Shown piece by piece: positions 36,783 to 45,725 of a stretch of DNA of 64,000 bases. The DNA is from Aeromicrobium sp. Root236 (GTDB taxonomy: Bacteria > Actinomycetota > Actinomycetes > Propionibacteriales > Nocardioidaceae), in assembly GCF_001428805.1 (NCBI RefSeq), contig NZ_LMIS01000001.1, positions 1,848,976-1,912,975 on the forward strand, written 5' to 3'. The notes beneath the pieces were generated by a model that was not told the DNA's origin, did no database searches, and saw nothing but the letters and a program-made list of their open reading frames with translations. Positions within the stretch are counted from its first letter, which is position 1. The number at the start of each line of letters is the position of its first letter. Both the position numbers and the translations under genes were made by a program.

Positions 36783-37712
36783 ATGACGAGAGGGCCGCTC
36801 CCGTGGCGTGAGGCGTGGGAGCGGGCGCTGTACGCCGAGGGCGGGTTCTTCCGGACCTCGAAGCCCGCCGAGCACTTCCGCACCAACGTGCACGTCCCCG
36901 CGTTCGCCGGCGCGATCGCCGAGCTCGTCCGGCGGACAGGGGCGCGAACGGTCGTCGACCTCGCCGCCGGAAGCGGTGAGCTGCTGACCGCACTCCGCCC
37001 GCTGGTCGACGACGTCGAGCTGGTCGGCGTCGAGCTGGCCACCAGGCCTGATGACCTGCACGCGTCGATCGACTGGCTGCCCGTGTTGCCGGACGAGGTC
37101 GACGGCCTGCTGATCGCGAACGAGTGGCTCGACAACGTCCCGTGCGACGTCGTGGAGCTCGGCGACGACGGCGTCGTACGTGAGGTGCTCGTCGACACGG
37201 CGACCGGCGAGGAGACGCTCGGCGATGCGTACGACTCGGCGTGGCTGCGCGAGTGGTGGCCGCTGGCGGAGCCCGGCGACCGGGCCGAGGTGGGCGAGAC
37301 CCGCGACGCTGCCTGGGCCGACGCCGTCTCACGGGTCAGCGGCATGGCCATCGCGATCGACTACGGCCACACCCGCGACGACCGGCCGCCGTTCGGCAGC
37401 CTGCGGTCGTACGCCGACGGGCGTGAGGTCGACGTCGTGCCGGACGGCAGCCGCGACGTCACCGCCCACGTCGCCGTCGACTCGGCCGCCTCGACCGCGG
37501 GAGCGACCCTGTTCAGGCAGCGCGACGCACTCGCTCACCTCGGCCTCGACGCGTCGCGCCCTCCGCTCGACCTCGCGCACGCCGATCCGGGTGCGTACGT
37601 CCGGGCGTTGTCCGCGGCGGGCGAGACCGGCGAGCTCACGGCCGTTGGCGGGCTCGGTGACTTCTGGTGGCTCGTCACGGACACCCTCGGCCATGGAAGA
37701 CTGAACCCATGA
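36783..37712 (+). CDS. MidA/NDUFAF7-family SAM-dependent methyltransferase
   Basis: 309 aa COG1565-type protein. The SAM-binding strand-loop is VVDLAAGSGELL, followed by ELVGVELA, and the family-typical LLIANEWLDNVPCDVVEL and AIDYGHTRDDR. N-terminal PWREAWERALYAEGGFF fits the family. Mitochondrial NDUFAF7 dimethylates one arginine of NDUFS2 (the NuoD homologue) during complex I assembly. A NuoD-like gene ends this same three-gene operon, making that protein the natural candidate substrate. Overlaps the next gene as ATGA. Confidence 0.85.
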   Translation: MTRGPLPWREAWERALYAEGGFFRTSKPAEHFRTNVHVPAFAGAIAELVRRTGARTVVDLAAGSGELLTALRPLVDDVELVGVELATRPDDLHASIDWLPVLPDEVDGLLIANEWLDNVPCDVVELGDDGVVREVLVDTATGEETLGDAYDSAWLREWWPLAEPGDRAEVGETRDAAWADAVSRVSGMAIAIDYGHTRDDRPPFGSLRSYADGREVDVVPDGSRDVTAHVAVDSAASTAGATLFRQRDALAHLGLDASRPPLDLAHADPGAYVRALSAAGETGELTAVGGLGDFWWLVTDTLGHGRLNP

Positions 37713-39190
37713 CACGGCGGCTGCTGATCCGATCCGGCAAGGACCCGTTCACCCCCGTGGTCGCCGAGTCGACGTTGACGCAGGACGTGTTCAACAGCAA
37801 CAGCGGCAACTACCTGTTCCAGCACTCGGTCTGGAAGGCGCTCGCGACCGACGCGGCCGAGCTCGTCTCCAACAGCACGCTGTCGGAGCGCGTGCCTCCG
37901 GCTCACGGTGACGCCCGGCGCATCAACGACGAGTTCGACCACTTCGTCATCCCGATGGCCAACGCGTTCCGCCCCGAGTTCGCACCGCGCCTCGACCGGC
38001 TCAGCGAGCTGCTGGAAGACCTCACGATCCCGGTCACGGTCGTCGGCATCGGAGCGCAGGCCGCTCACGGCCAAGGGGTCGAGTCGCTCGAGCCCGTCGC
38101 CAGGACGGTCAAGAAGTTCGTCGGCCTCGTCCTGGACCGGTCGGCCTCGATCGGCGTACGCGGCGAGTTCACCAAGTCGTACCTGCTCGGGCTCGGCTTC
38201 CCCGAGGCATCCGTCGAGGTCATCGGCTGCCCGTCACTGTTCCTCCATGGCCGCGACTTCCGGGTCGACAAGAAGGTCGACTCGATCTCGGTCGACAGCC
38301 CGCTCGCGCTCAACCTGACTCCCGAGGTCGCCGGCATCGGGGCGTTCGCCACGGCGCAGGCCGCACGGCACCCCAACCTCACCTACATCGGCCAGGACGC
38401 GCACGACCTGCGCATGCTGCTGTGGGGCACGCCGTTCCCGCACGTCCACGACCCGCTCGTGCCGGTCCACCTCGACCACCCGCTCTACCAGTCCGACCGC
38501 ATCAGGCTCTTCCTCGACACCTGGACCTGGTACGACTTCCTGGCGACGCAGGACTTCGCGTACGGCACCCGGTTCCACGGCAACGTCGCGGCGCTCCTGG
38601 GGCGTACGCCGGCGCTGCTGCTGGCCCACGACTCGCGCACGCTGGAGCTCGCCGAGTACCACCGCATGCCCTACACGCTCATGCCGGAGTTCACCGCCGA
38701 GCTCAAGGCCGAGGACCTCTACGAGTCGACCGACATGGCCGAGTTCAACGCCGCCCTCCCGGAGGGGTTCGACCGCTACACCGCGTTCCTCGAGCGCAAC
38801 GGACTCGAGCACATCTGGACCGAGGGCAACGGCACGGGCGACTTCGACGAGCGCCTCGCCGCCGCGAAGTTCCCGCCGCCCGTGCACCCCTTGATCGCCT
38901 CCGACGGTCACGAGGTCGCCTCGCGGCTCAAGTGGCTGCGCGACGGCATGGTCCTCGACATCACGCGCCACCCCCAGGCGTACGAGCACCCGTTCCCGCA
39001 CCCGCCGTGGAGCGGCGCGGGCAGCCGGCACGCCCGCATCCAGGCGACGACGGCCGAGAAGCTCGCGACGCAGAAGCGGCAGATCGACGAGCTGTACGCC
39101 CGGCTCGAACGGGTCGAGCGCAACTCGCCGCGTGGCCTCACCAAGCGATTCATCCGATGGGTGCAGAGGCTCTTCGGGCGGCACCCATGA
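37709..39190 (+). CDS. Polysaccharide pyruvyl transferase-family protein
   Basis: 493 aa. It has the CsaB/WcaK-like two-lobed fold: an N-terminal [14 protein letters not shown] region, a central [11 protein letters not shown] and [13 protein letters not shown], and a late [29 protein letters not shown]. This last motif marks the family (G-x-R-x-H-x-N). The C-terminal ~60 residues form a coiled coil ([21 protein letters not shown]) and a basic amphipathic tail that could bind membrane. It would attach ketal pyruvate to a surface sugar. Overlaps midA and the NuoD-like gene by four bases each. Confidence 0.85.
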   Translation: MTRRLLIRSGKDPFTPVVAESTLTQDVFNSNSGNYLFQHSVWKALATDAAELVSNSTLSERVPPAHGDARRINDEFDHFVIPMANAFRPEFAPRLDRLSELLEDLTIPVTVVGIGAQAAHGQGVESLEPVARTVKKFVGLVLDRSASIGVRGEFTKSYLLGLGFPEASVEVIGCPSLFLHGRDFRVDKKVDSISVDSPLALNLTPEVAGIGAFATAQAARHPNLTYIGQDAHDLRMLLWGTPFPHVHDPLVPVHLDHPLYQSDRIRLFLDTWTWYDFLATQDFAYGTRFHGNVAALLGRTPALLLAHDSRTLELAEYHRMPYTLMPEFTAELKAEDLYESTDMAEFNAALPEGFDRYTAFLERNGLEHIWTEGNGTGDFDERLAAAKFPPPVHPLIASDGHEVASRLKWLRDGMVLDITRHPQAYEHPFPHPPWSGAGSRHARIQATTAEKLATQKRQIDELYARLERVERNSPRGLTKRFIRWVQRLFGRHP

Positions 39191-40329
39191 CCGAGGTCAC
39201 CGCGAGCGTCGGCACGGGCTTCGCCACGACCGACATGGTGCTCAACATCGGCCCGCAGCACCCGGCGACCCATGGCGTCCTGCGCCTGCGCCTGACACTC
39301 GACGGCGAGCGCGTCGTGGCGTGCGAGCCGATCATCGGCTACATGCACCGCGGCGCCGAGAAGCTGTTCGAGGTGCGCGACTACCGGCAGATCATCATGC
39401 TGGCCAACCGGCACGACTGGCTCAGCGCGTTCTCCAACGAGCTGGGCGTCGTGCTCGCGGTCGAGGACATGCTGGGCATGGAGGTGCCCGAGCGAGCGAC
39501 CTGGATCCGTACGCTGCTCGCCGAGCTCAACCGGGTGCTCAACCACCTGATGTTCCTCGGCTCCTACCCGCTCGAGCTCGGCGCCATCACGCCGATCTTC
39601 TACGCGTTCCGCGAGCGCGAGACGATCCAGGAGGTCATGGAGGAGGTCTCCGGCGGGCGGATGCACTACATGTTCAACCGCGTCGGCGGCCTCAAGGAGG
39701 ACATCCCGGCCGGCTGGACCGGGCGGGCGTCGGCGGCGATCGCGACCGTGCGCACCAGGCTGCAGGAGCTCGAGGACCTGATCTTCGGCAATGAGATCTT
39801 CCGGGCCCGCACCCGTGGGGTCGGCGTGCTCTCGACCGAGCTCGTCGAGGCGTACGGGGTGTCCGGTCCGATCGCCCGTGCGTCAGGACTCGACATGGAC
39901 CTGCGGCGCGACGAGCCCTACCTCGCGTACGGCGAGCTGCAGGACGTGCTGCGCGTGCCGGTGCGCACCGACGGTGACTGCTACGCCCGGTTCGCCGTGC
40001 TGCTGGAGCAGACCAAGGTGTCGCTCGACCTCGCCGACGCCTGTCTGGCCCGGCTCGCCGACATCGCACCCGGACCGGTCAACGTGCGGCTGCCCAAGAT
40101 CCTCAAGGCCCCCGAGGGCTCGACGTACGTGTGGACCGAGAACCCGTTGGGGCTCAACGGCTACTACCTCGTGTCGCGCGGCGAGAAGACCCCGTGGCGG
40201 CTCAAGCTGCGCACGGCGTCGTTCAACAACGTCGCGGTGCTGCCCGAGATCGTGGGTGGCGCCGTCGTGGCCGACCTCGTCGCGATCCTCGGCTCGACGT
40301 TCTTCGTGGTCGGCGACGTCGACAAGTAA
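39187..40329 (+). CDS. Stand-alone NuoD-like protein (NADH-quinone oxidoreductase 49-kDa subunit family)
   Basis: 380 aa, homologous to the complex I subunit next to the quinone site. [15 protein letters not shown] and HRGAEKLFE are conserved, including Arg55, equivalent to the NDUFS2 arginine methylated by NDUFAF7. The universal quinone-site Tyr in the D-Y motif is Trp (NRHDWLSAF), the C-terminal GEVDR is GDVDK, and the loop before YLVS differs from canonical NuoD. No other nuo gene is in the window. Either a paralogue with altered quinone chemistry or a subunit of another redox complex. Confidence 0.85.
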   Translation: MTEVTASVGTGFATTDMVLNIGPQHPATHGVLRLRLTLDGERVVACEPIIGYMHRGAEKLFEVRDYRQIIMLANRHDWLSAFSNELGVVLAVEDMLGMEVPERATWIRTLLAELNRVLNHLMFLGSYPLELGAITPIFYAFRERETIQEVMEEVSGGRMHYMFNRVGGLKEDIPAGWTGRASAAIATVRTRLQELEDLIFGNEIFRARTRGVGVLSTELVEAYGVSGPIARASGLDMDLRRDEPYLAYGELQDVLRVPVRTDGDCYARFAVLLEQTKVSLDLADACLARLADIAPGPVNVRLPKILKAPEGSTYVWTENPLGLNGYYLVSRGEKTPWRLKLRTASFNNVAVLPEIVGGAVVADLVAILGSTFFVVGDVDK

Positions 40330-40447
40330 GCGATCGTGCTGGCGCCCTGAGGTCGCTTCGATATCGAGTGCTCAGGCTCTCGCACACGGGACGTTGCGCT
40401 GGGCTCGTTGCGGGACCGCCCAAGCCTCCTGCGTCAACCACCTGACG

Positions 40448-40735
40448 TCAGACCTGCGTCACCCTCGTGATCTCGGTGCGGGCCACGGAGCGGTCGCGGA
40501 GCGGGGCGGCGGCCAGCCGGCGGGGGTCGGCCATGTACGCCTCGAGGGCCGCGTCGTCGGGCAGCTCGATGATCTGCACCTCGTAGGGGCCGTCGCCGCG
40601 CTCGACGCTGCGTACGCGTTGGAGCAGGCGCGCACCGTGATCGCCGAGCAGGCTCAGGACATCGTCCTCGTACGTCGCCAGGAGTCCTTCGTTGCCCGGC
40701 ACCGCCCAGAGCTGCACACAGAGCGTGAGTGACAT
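40448..40735 (-). CDS. Small ferredoxin-fold (DUF1330-like) protein
   Basis: 95 aa from the ATG at 40735; the frame is open further upstream but overlaps the divergent gene. The pattern beta-alpha-beta-beta-alpha-beta (LTLCVQLWAVPG, then LATYEDDVLSLLGDHGARLLQRV, then YEVQIIELPDDAALEAYM) is that of dimeric alpha/beta-barrel proteins. The activity is unknown. The 118 bases between its stop and the NuoD-like gene show only a weak AAGCGA/TCGCTT stem and nothing else. Confidence 0.7.
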   Translation of the reverse strand: MSLTLCVQLWAVPGNEGLLATYEDDVLSLLGDHGARLLQRVRSVERGDGPYEVQIIELPDDAALEAYMADPRRLAAAPLRDRSVARTEITRVTQV

Positions 40736-40741
40736 GGGGTC

Positions 40742-40751
40742 ATCGTAGGGT
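40742..40751. promoter_or_regulatory. Overlapping back-to-back -10 elements in a 22-base divergent gap
   Basis: Plus-strand TAGGGT (40746-40751) ends six bases before the ATG at 40758. Minus-strand TACGAT (40747-40742) ends six bases before the ATG at 40735. The two hexamers share the bases T40746 and A40747, so only one open complex can form at a time. Confidence 0.65.
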
Positions 40752-40757
40752 CGGATC

Positions 40758-42410
40758 ATGCCCGACTCCACGCCCCGCACCCCGACCCTGATCGACACCC
40801 TCGCCGAGGAATGGCTCGACACCATGCTCGACCTCGAGCCCGAGCTCCACATCCACCTCGGCCGCCCGGGCCGCGAGGCCGACTACGCCGACCGGTCGCC
40901 CGACGGCGCGGCGGCGGCCGCCGAGGCGGCCAAGGCGATGCTGGCGCGCGTACGCTCGGCAACCCCCGTGGACCAGGTCGACCGCGTCACCCAGGCCGAG
41001 CTCATCCGCACCTTGAGCCTCGATGTCGAGAAGCACGACGCCGGGTTCTGGCAGCGCGACCTCAACGTCATCGCCTCGCCGGGCCAGGACCTCCGCGACA
41101 TCTTCGACCTCATGAGCACCGACACCGACGACGGCTGGGCGCACGTGGCCCGCCGCATGCACAACGTCCCCGGCGCCATGGCCGGCTACCTCGACTCGCT
41201 GCGGGCCGGCATCGCAGCCGGCAACGTCCCGGCGATCCGCCAGGTGCGCGAGGTCGCCGACCAGGCCCGCAAGCAGGCCGGCGCCGACAGCTTCTTCCTC
41301 TCGCTGGCCGCCCGCGCCGACGTGCCCGCCTCGCTCAAGGGCGAGCTCGAGGCCGGAGCCCGGGCAGCGACCGAGGCGTACGCCGGCATGGCGGAGTTCC
41401 TCGACCGCGAGCTCGCGCCGCACGCGCCCGAGGCGGACGGTGTCGGCCGCGAGCACTACGCCCTCGCGTCGCGCTACTTCGTCGGCGTCGAGATCGACCT
41501 CGACGAGACCTACGAGTGGGGCATCGAGGAGCTCGCCCGCATGGTCGAGGAGCAGGAGCGCATCGCCGACCAGATCCTGCCCGGGGCCACGGTCGCCGAG
41601 GCGATCCAGCACCTCGACGCCGACCCGGCGCGCAAGCTGCACGGCACCGACGCGCTGCAGGCGTGGATGCAGGAGACCAGCGACCGGGCCGTCGCCGACC
41701 TCGGGCGTACGCACTTCGACATCCCCGAGCCGATGCGCCGCCTCGAGTGCATGATCGCGCCGACCCAGGAAGGCGGCATCTACTACACGCCGCCGAGCGA
41801 GGACTTCGAGCGCGCGGGCCGGATGTGGTGGAGCGTGCCCGAGGGCATCACCGAGTTCGACACGTGGCGCGAGCTGACGACGGTCTATCACGAGGGTGTG
41901 CCGGGCCATCACCTCCAGTGCGGCCTCGCGGTCCACAACAGCGCCGAGCTCAACGGCTGGCGGCGCTTCAACTGGAACTCCGGGCACGGCGAGGGCTGGG
42001 CGCTCTACGCCGAGCGGCTCATGTCGGACCTCGGCTACCTCGACGACCCGGCCGACCGGCTCGGCATGCTCGACGGCCAGCGCATGCGTGCCGCCCGCGT
42101 CGTCATCGACCTCGGCGTGCACCTCGGCAAGCCCAAGCCCGACGGCAGCGGCACGTGGACCGGCGACGACGCGTTCCCGTTCCTGTCCCAGCACGTCAAC
42201 ATGAATGAGCCGTTCATCCGCTTCGAGTCCAACCGCTACCTCGGCTGGCCCGGGCAGGCACCGTCCTACAAGGTGGGCCAGCGCAAGTGGGAGCAGCTCC
42301 GCGACGAGTGGGTCGCCGCCAACGGCACCGACCTCAAGGAGTTCCACCGCCAGGCACTGGCCGTCGGCAGCGTCGGGCTCGGCACGCTCCGCGACACCCT
42401 GCTGAGCTGA
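40758..42410 (+). CDS. DUF885 metallohydrolase/peptidase-like protein
   Basis: 550 aa, mostly helical. The DUF885 hallmark is YHEGVPGHHLQ near residue 380, a HExxxxH-like zinc site, followed by the downstream glutamate in GHGEGWALYAERLM. No signal peptide, so cytosolic. Members are annotated as uncharacterised zinc peptidases of the M3/thermolysin-like fold; the substrate is unknown. Leaderless ATG shared with a divergent small gene. Confidence 0.85.
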   Translation: MPDSTPRTPTLIDTLAEEWLDTMLDLEPELHIHLGRPGREADYADRSPDGAAAAAEAAKAMLARVRSATPVDQVDRVTQAELIRTLSLDVEKHDAGFWQRDLNVIASPGQDLRDIFDLMSTDTDDGWAHVARRMHNVPGAMAGYLDSLRAGIAAGNVPAIRQVREVADQARKQAGADSFFLSLAARADVPASLKGELEAGARAATEAYAGMAEFLDRELAPHAPEADGVGREHYALASRYFVGVEIDLDETYEWGIEELARMVEEQERIADQILPGATVAEAIQHLDADPARKLHGTDALQAWMQETSDRAVADLGRTHFDIPEPMRRLECMIAPTQEGGIYYTPPSEDFERAGRMWWSVPEGITEFDTWRELTTVYHEGVPGHHLQCGLAVHNSAELNGWRRFNWNSGHGEGWALYAERLMSDLGYLDDPADRLGMLDGQRMRAARVVIDLGVHLGKPKPDGSGTWTGDDAFPFLSQHVNMNEPFIRFESNRYLGWPGQAPSYKVGQRKWEQLRDEWVAANGTDLKEFHRQALAVGSVGLGTLRDTLLS

Positions 42411-42411
42411 G

Positions 42412-42918
42412 TCAGGCGGGGGTGGGGTCGGGGCGGCCGTTCTTGGCCTTGCCGCCGCTCTCGCCCTCGTCGTCGTCGCCCGGCAGGCGGCAGGCGCGCT
42501 CCAGCAGGAGTGCCGCGGTCAGCAGCAGCAGGCTCGCGATCGCCGCGGCGCCACCGCGGACGAAACGCTCCTTGCCGAGCGGCGAGTCCGTCGCGTCGAT
42601 GTAGGCCAGTGCGAAGCCGCCGTAGAGGCCGGCGACCAGGGCACCGACGACGATGCACGACTTGGCGATCGCGAGCATCCTGATGCCGTAGTCGGCGGTC
42701 ATGCGCTCGTGCTTCTTGTGCAGCGACTGCCAGGTGTTCCACGCGAACGTGCCGACGAGGATCGCCGCAAGCACCAGCGTCACCGGCGCCGCCCAGCCGA
42801 GCCGCGGCACGCTGCCGTCGAGCCGGGTGATCAGCGGCGGGATGAGCCGACCGACGACCAGGCCGGAGCCGACCAACGCGACGACCAGAAGCGCCGAGGT
42901 GAGCCGGACCCGGTTCAT
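42412..42918 (-). CDS. DUF3180 membrane protein
   Basis: 168 aa with four membrane helices (TSALLVVALVGSGLVVGRLI, APVTLVLAAILVGTFAW, SCIVVGALVAGLYGGFAL, GAAAIASLLLLTAALLL). RMLAIAKSC between the second pair and an acidic, then basic C-terminus (GDDDEGESGGKAKNGRPD) complete it. It always seems to follow folK in actinomycetes (Rv3605c position). 13 bases after folK, so last gene of the ftsH-fol operon. Function unknown. Confidence 0.85.
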   Translation of the reverse strand: MNRVRLTSALLVVALVGSGLVVGRLIPPLITRLDGSVPRLGWAAPVTLVLAAILVGTFAWNTWQSLHKKHERMTADYGIRMLAIAKSCIVVGALVAGLYGGFALAYIDATDSPLGKERFVRGGAAAIASLLLLTAALLLERACRLPGDDDEGESGGKAKNGRPDPTPA

Positions 42919-42931
42919 GCGTGAGCCGAGA

Positions 42932-43495
42932 TCACAGGATGATCTCGAGGTCCTCGCGCTTGTGGACGCCGCTGGTGTCGACACCCTCGAGCAGGTCGGC
43001 GACGAAGCCGCGGCCGGGGATCTCGCCCTCGGGGTCGATCTCAAGCCACGGCACGAGCACGAAGCCGCGTTCATGGGCCCGCGGGTGCGGCAGCTTGAGG
43101 GACTCGTCGTCGGCGACGCGCGGGCCGACGACGATCAGGTCGACGTCGAGCGTGCGGGGCGCGCCGGGCTCCGAGCGCTCGCGGCCGAAGGCATCCTCGA
43201 TCGCCAGGGCCCGGTCGAGCAGCGTGTGGACGGTCAGCGTCGTGTCGATCAGCACCACGGCGTTGAGGAACTTGCCGGACTCCTCGGGAGCGTCGACCGG
43301 ATCGGTCTCGTAGACCGATGAGATCGCGACGACCGTGACCTCAGGGGTGTCCTCGAGAGCCGAGACGGCGCCCTGAAGCTTGCCGTGCCGATCGCCCAGG
43401 TTGGAGCCGAGGGACAGGACGGCCTGGCGGATGGGACGCATCCCGCCGGTCATCGTGTCGGCGTCCAGGACGTACGGGGTGGGCGCTTCGGTCAC
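42932..43495 (-). CDS. folK: 2-amino-4-hydroxy-6-hydroxymethyldihydropteridine pyrophosphokinase
   Basis: Transfers pyrophosphate from ATP to 6-hydroxymethyl-dihydropterin. 187 aa. It has SLGSNLGDRHGKL, YETDPVDAPEESGKFLNAV, GRERSEPGAPRTLDVDL and PHPRAHERGFVLVPWLEI, covering both substrate loops. About 20 residues precede the usual start. The GTG overlaps the folB stop (GTGA). It acts between FolB and FolP. Confidence 0.95.
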   Translation of the reverse strand: MTEAPTPYVLDADTMTGGMRPIRQAVLSLGSNLGDRHGKLQGAVSALEDTPEVTVVAISSVYETDPVDAPEESGKFLNAVVLIDTTLTVHTLLDRALAIEDAFGRERSEPGAPRTLDVDLIVVGPRVADDESLKLPHPRAHERGFVLVPWLEIDPEGEIPGRGFVADLLEGVDTSGVHKREDLEIIL

Positions 43496-43866
43496 AGTTT
43501 GCTCCGCTCTATCGTGACGGCGACATCTTCGAACGTCACCTCGATGGGCGCTTCCGGCTTGTGCACCGTCACGCTAACCCATTGGACCGACTCTTCGGCC
43601 AGGCACAAGTCCACCATACGGAGCGCGAGCGTCTCAATCAGGTCGACCGGCTCCCCCACGATGGCATCGTGTATCTGTTGGGCGAGGATGCCGTAGTGGA
43701 CCGTCTTGGTCAGGTCGCCCTCGCGAGCCGCCGGGCCGAGGTCGAGACCGAGGCTGACGTCGGCGATGAAGGTCTGGCCGTTCTGGCGCTCCTCGGCGAA
43801 GACACCGTGGTGGCCGTGTGCCGCGATGCCGCGCAGGTCGATGCGGTCAAGGCCGTTGGGGATCAT
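43492..43866 (-). CDS. folB: Dihydroneopterin aldolase
   Basis: Cleaves 7,8-dihydroneopterin to 6-hydroxymethyl-dihydropterin plus glycolaldehyde. 124 aa, one tunnelling-fold unit (octamer). It has AAHGHHGVFAEERQNGQTF, VHYGILAQQIHDAI, LIETLALRM with the pterin-binding Glu, and the lysine in VTVHKPEAPI. The ATG shares one base with the stop of the NTF2-like gene (TGATG). Confidence 0.96.
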   Translation of the reverse strand: MIPNGLDRIDLRGIAAHGHHGVFAEERQNGQTFIADVSLGLDLGPAAREGDLTKTVHYGILAQQIHDAIVGEPVDLIETLALRMVDLCLAEESVQWVSVTVHKPEAPIEVTFEDVAVTIERSKL

Positions 43867-44297
43867 CAGGAGTCCTCGTCATCGATGTGCAGCTCGGCGA
43901 TCGGGGAGGCGTGGCGCGACCAGAACTTCCAGCCCCCCGGTTCCTTGACCAAGATACTGGTGCACACCGCCTTGCCCCCGGCGAAGGCCTCGGCCGACGA
44001 CAGCCCCTCGCCCGACAGGATGTTCTCGGTGCACGTGATCACGGCCGTGGTCGGCTCGGCGTCGCCGCGCGGGAACGTCGTCACCTCGACGTCGGTGAGG
44101 AAGAACTGGATGTAGCCGACGTTGGCCATCAGCACGGTCCAAGACCTCAGCACCTGGGCGGTGCCCCGGAGCGGGAGGGCGCCCGGGTGCACGCACGAGG
44201 TGTCCGCATCGTCGACCCACAGCGAGGCCATGAGGTCGACGTCGCCGGTCTCGACCGCGTCGTAGAACAGCCGGTGAGCTCCCAGGTAGTCCGTCAT
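43866..44297 (-). CDS. NTF2/SnoaL-like protein embedded in the folate operon
   Basis: 143 aa cone-shaped NTF2-like fold: an N-terminal helix (AHRLFYDAVETGDVDLMASLW), VHPGALPLRGTAQVLRSW, then four long strands (YIQFFLTDVEVTTF, TTAVITCTENIL, GKAVCTSILVKEPGGWKFWSRHAS). The family binds or isomerises small molecules. It overlaps folP (ATGA) and folB (TGATG), so it is translated with them. M. tuberculosis, as I recall, has folP directly before folB, making this an extra gene. A pterin role is only contextual inference. Confidence 0.82.
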   Translation of the reverse strand: MTDYLGAHRLFYDAVETGDVDLMASLWVDDADTSCVHPGALPLRGTAQVLRSWTVLMANVGYIQFFLTDVEVTTFPRGDAEPTTAVITCTENILSGEGLSSAEAFAGGKAVCTSILVKEPGGWKFWSRHASPIAELHIDDEDS

Positions 44298-45151
44298 CGA
44301 GCTTCCTCCGAGACCTGCGGAGACAGCTCTCGTTGCAGCCGGGCCACCACGCGTACGGCATCGGCGGAGGCCGCCGGCTCGTGCACGCGTACGCACCAGG
44401 CGCCGGCCTGCGCGGCGATCGTGGTGATCGCCGCCGTCGCGTCGTCGCGGCCGTCGGTCGGGCGCAGGTCCGCATCGGTGGCCAGCAGCTCACCGAGGAA
44501 CCGCTTGCGCGACGCGGCGACCAGCACGGGGTGGCGCAGCTCCACGAACGCGTCGAGGTGCGCCAGCACGGTCCAGTTCTGCTCGCCCGTCTTGGAGAAG
44601 CCCAAGCCTGGGTCGAGGACGATCCGCTCCGGATCGACCCCGGCGTGCACGGCGGCGTTGAGCTGCACCATCAGCTCACGGACGATGTCGTCGACGAGGT
44701 CGTCGTAGTGCGTGTGGTGCTGCATGAGCGCCGAGTGCGCGCGCCAGTGCATCAGGACGATCGGCGCGTGTGCCCGCGCCGCGAGGCGCATCATCTCGGG
44801 ATCGGCTCGGCCGCCCGAGACGTCGTTGATCAGCACCGCGCCGGCGTCGAGCGCCTGCTCGGCCGTCGAGGCCCGCATCGTGTCGACCGAGACCGTGATG
44901 CCCTCGGCGACGAGCCCCTCGATGACGGGGATGACCCGACGGAGCTCCTCGTCACCGTCGATGCGGTTGGCACCGGGCCGGGTGGACTCGCCGCCGACGT
45001 CGACCAGGTCCGCGCCACCGCGTACGAGGTCGATGCCGTGCTGGACCGCGGTCGGCGCGTCGAGCCACTTGCCACCGTCGGAGAACGAGTCGGGCGTGAC
45101 GTTGATGACGCCCATCACGAGGCAGCGGTCCTCGGGGAGTCCGGGCAGCAT
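44294..45151 (-). CDS. folP: Dihydropteroate synthase
   Basis: Condenses hydroxymethyl-dihydropterin pyrophosphate with p-aminobenzoate; the sulfonamide target. 285 aa TIM barrel with MGVINVTPDSFSDGGKW, DVGGESTRPGA, ISVDT-like TVSVDTMRAS, LINDVSGG, LDPGLGFSKTGEQNW and the C-terminal VRVHEP. Seven bases after folE. Confidence 0.97.
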   Translation of the reverse strand: MLPGLPEDRCLVMGVINVTPDSFSDGGKWLDAPTAVQHGIDLVRGGADLVDVGGESTRPGANRIDGDEELRRVIPVIEGLVAEGITVSVDTMRASTAEQALDAGAVLINDVSGGRADPEMMRLAARAHAPIVLMHWRAHSALMQHHTHYDDLVDDIVRELMVQLNAAVHAGVDPERIVLDPGLGFSKTGEQNWTVLAHLDAFVELRHPVLVAASRKRFLGELLATDADLRPTDGRDDATAAITTIAAQAGAWCVRVHEPAASADAVRVVARLQRELSPQVSEEAR

Positions 45152-45158
45152 GACGGGG

Positions 45159-45725
45159 CTAGCGCGCCGTGATGAGGCCCATGGCCTCGGCCCTGGTCGC
45201 CGGGTCGCGCAGCTGGCCGCGTACGGCGCTCGTGATCGTCTTGGCCCCGCCCTTGCGGACGCCGCGCATCGTCATGCACAGGTGCTCGGCCTCGATCACG
45301 ACGATGACGCCGCGAGGGTTGAGGTGCTCGATGAGCGCGTCGGCGATCTGGGTCGTGAGCCGCTCCTGCACCTGCGGGCGGCGGGCGAACACGTCGACGA
45401 CGCGGGCGAGCTTGGACAACCCGGTGACCCGGCCGCCGTCGGTCGGGATGTAGCCGACGTGGGCGACGCCGAAGAACGGCACCAGGTGGTGCTCGCACAT
45501 CGACCACATCTCGATGTCCTTGACCAGGACCAGCTCGTCGTGGCCGACGTCGAAGACCGCCGTCAGGACCTCTTCGGGGTCCTGGTCGAGCCCGGCCAGC
45601 AGCTCCTCGTACGACTTGGCGACCCGCGCCGGCGTGTCCCGCAGACCGTCGCGGTCCGGGTCCTCGCCGACCGCGATCAACAGCTCGCGAATGGCCGCCT
45701 CGGCGCGCGGACGGTCAACCGTCAT
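45159..45725 (-). CDS. folE: GTP cyclohydrolase I
   Basis: Converts GTP to dihydroneopterin triphosphate, opening the pterin pathway. 188 aa. Zinc ligands appear in [15 protein letters not shown] and in [11 protein letters not shown], and [22 protein letters not shown] is the family signature. The ATG overlaps the ftsH stop (ATGA), so folate genes are translationally tied to ftsH, the usual actinobacterial arrangement. Confidence 0.97.
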   Translation of the reverse strand: MTVDRPRAEAAIRELLIAVGEDPDRDGLRDTPARVAKSYEELLAGLDQDPEEVLTAVFDVGHDELVLVKDIEMWSMCEHHLVPFFGVAHVGYIPTDGGRVTGLSKLARVVDVFARRPQVQERLTTQIADALIEHLNPRGVIVVIEAEHLCMTMRGVRKGGAKTITSAVRGQLRDPATRAEAMGLITAR

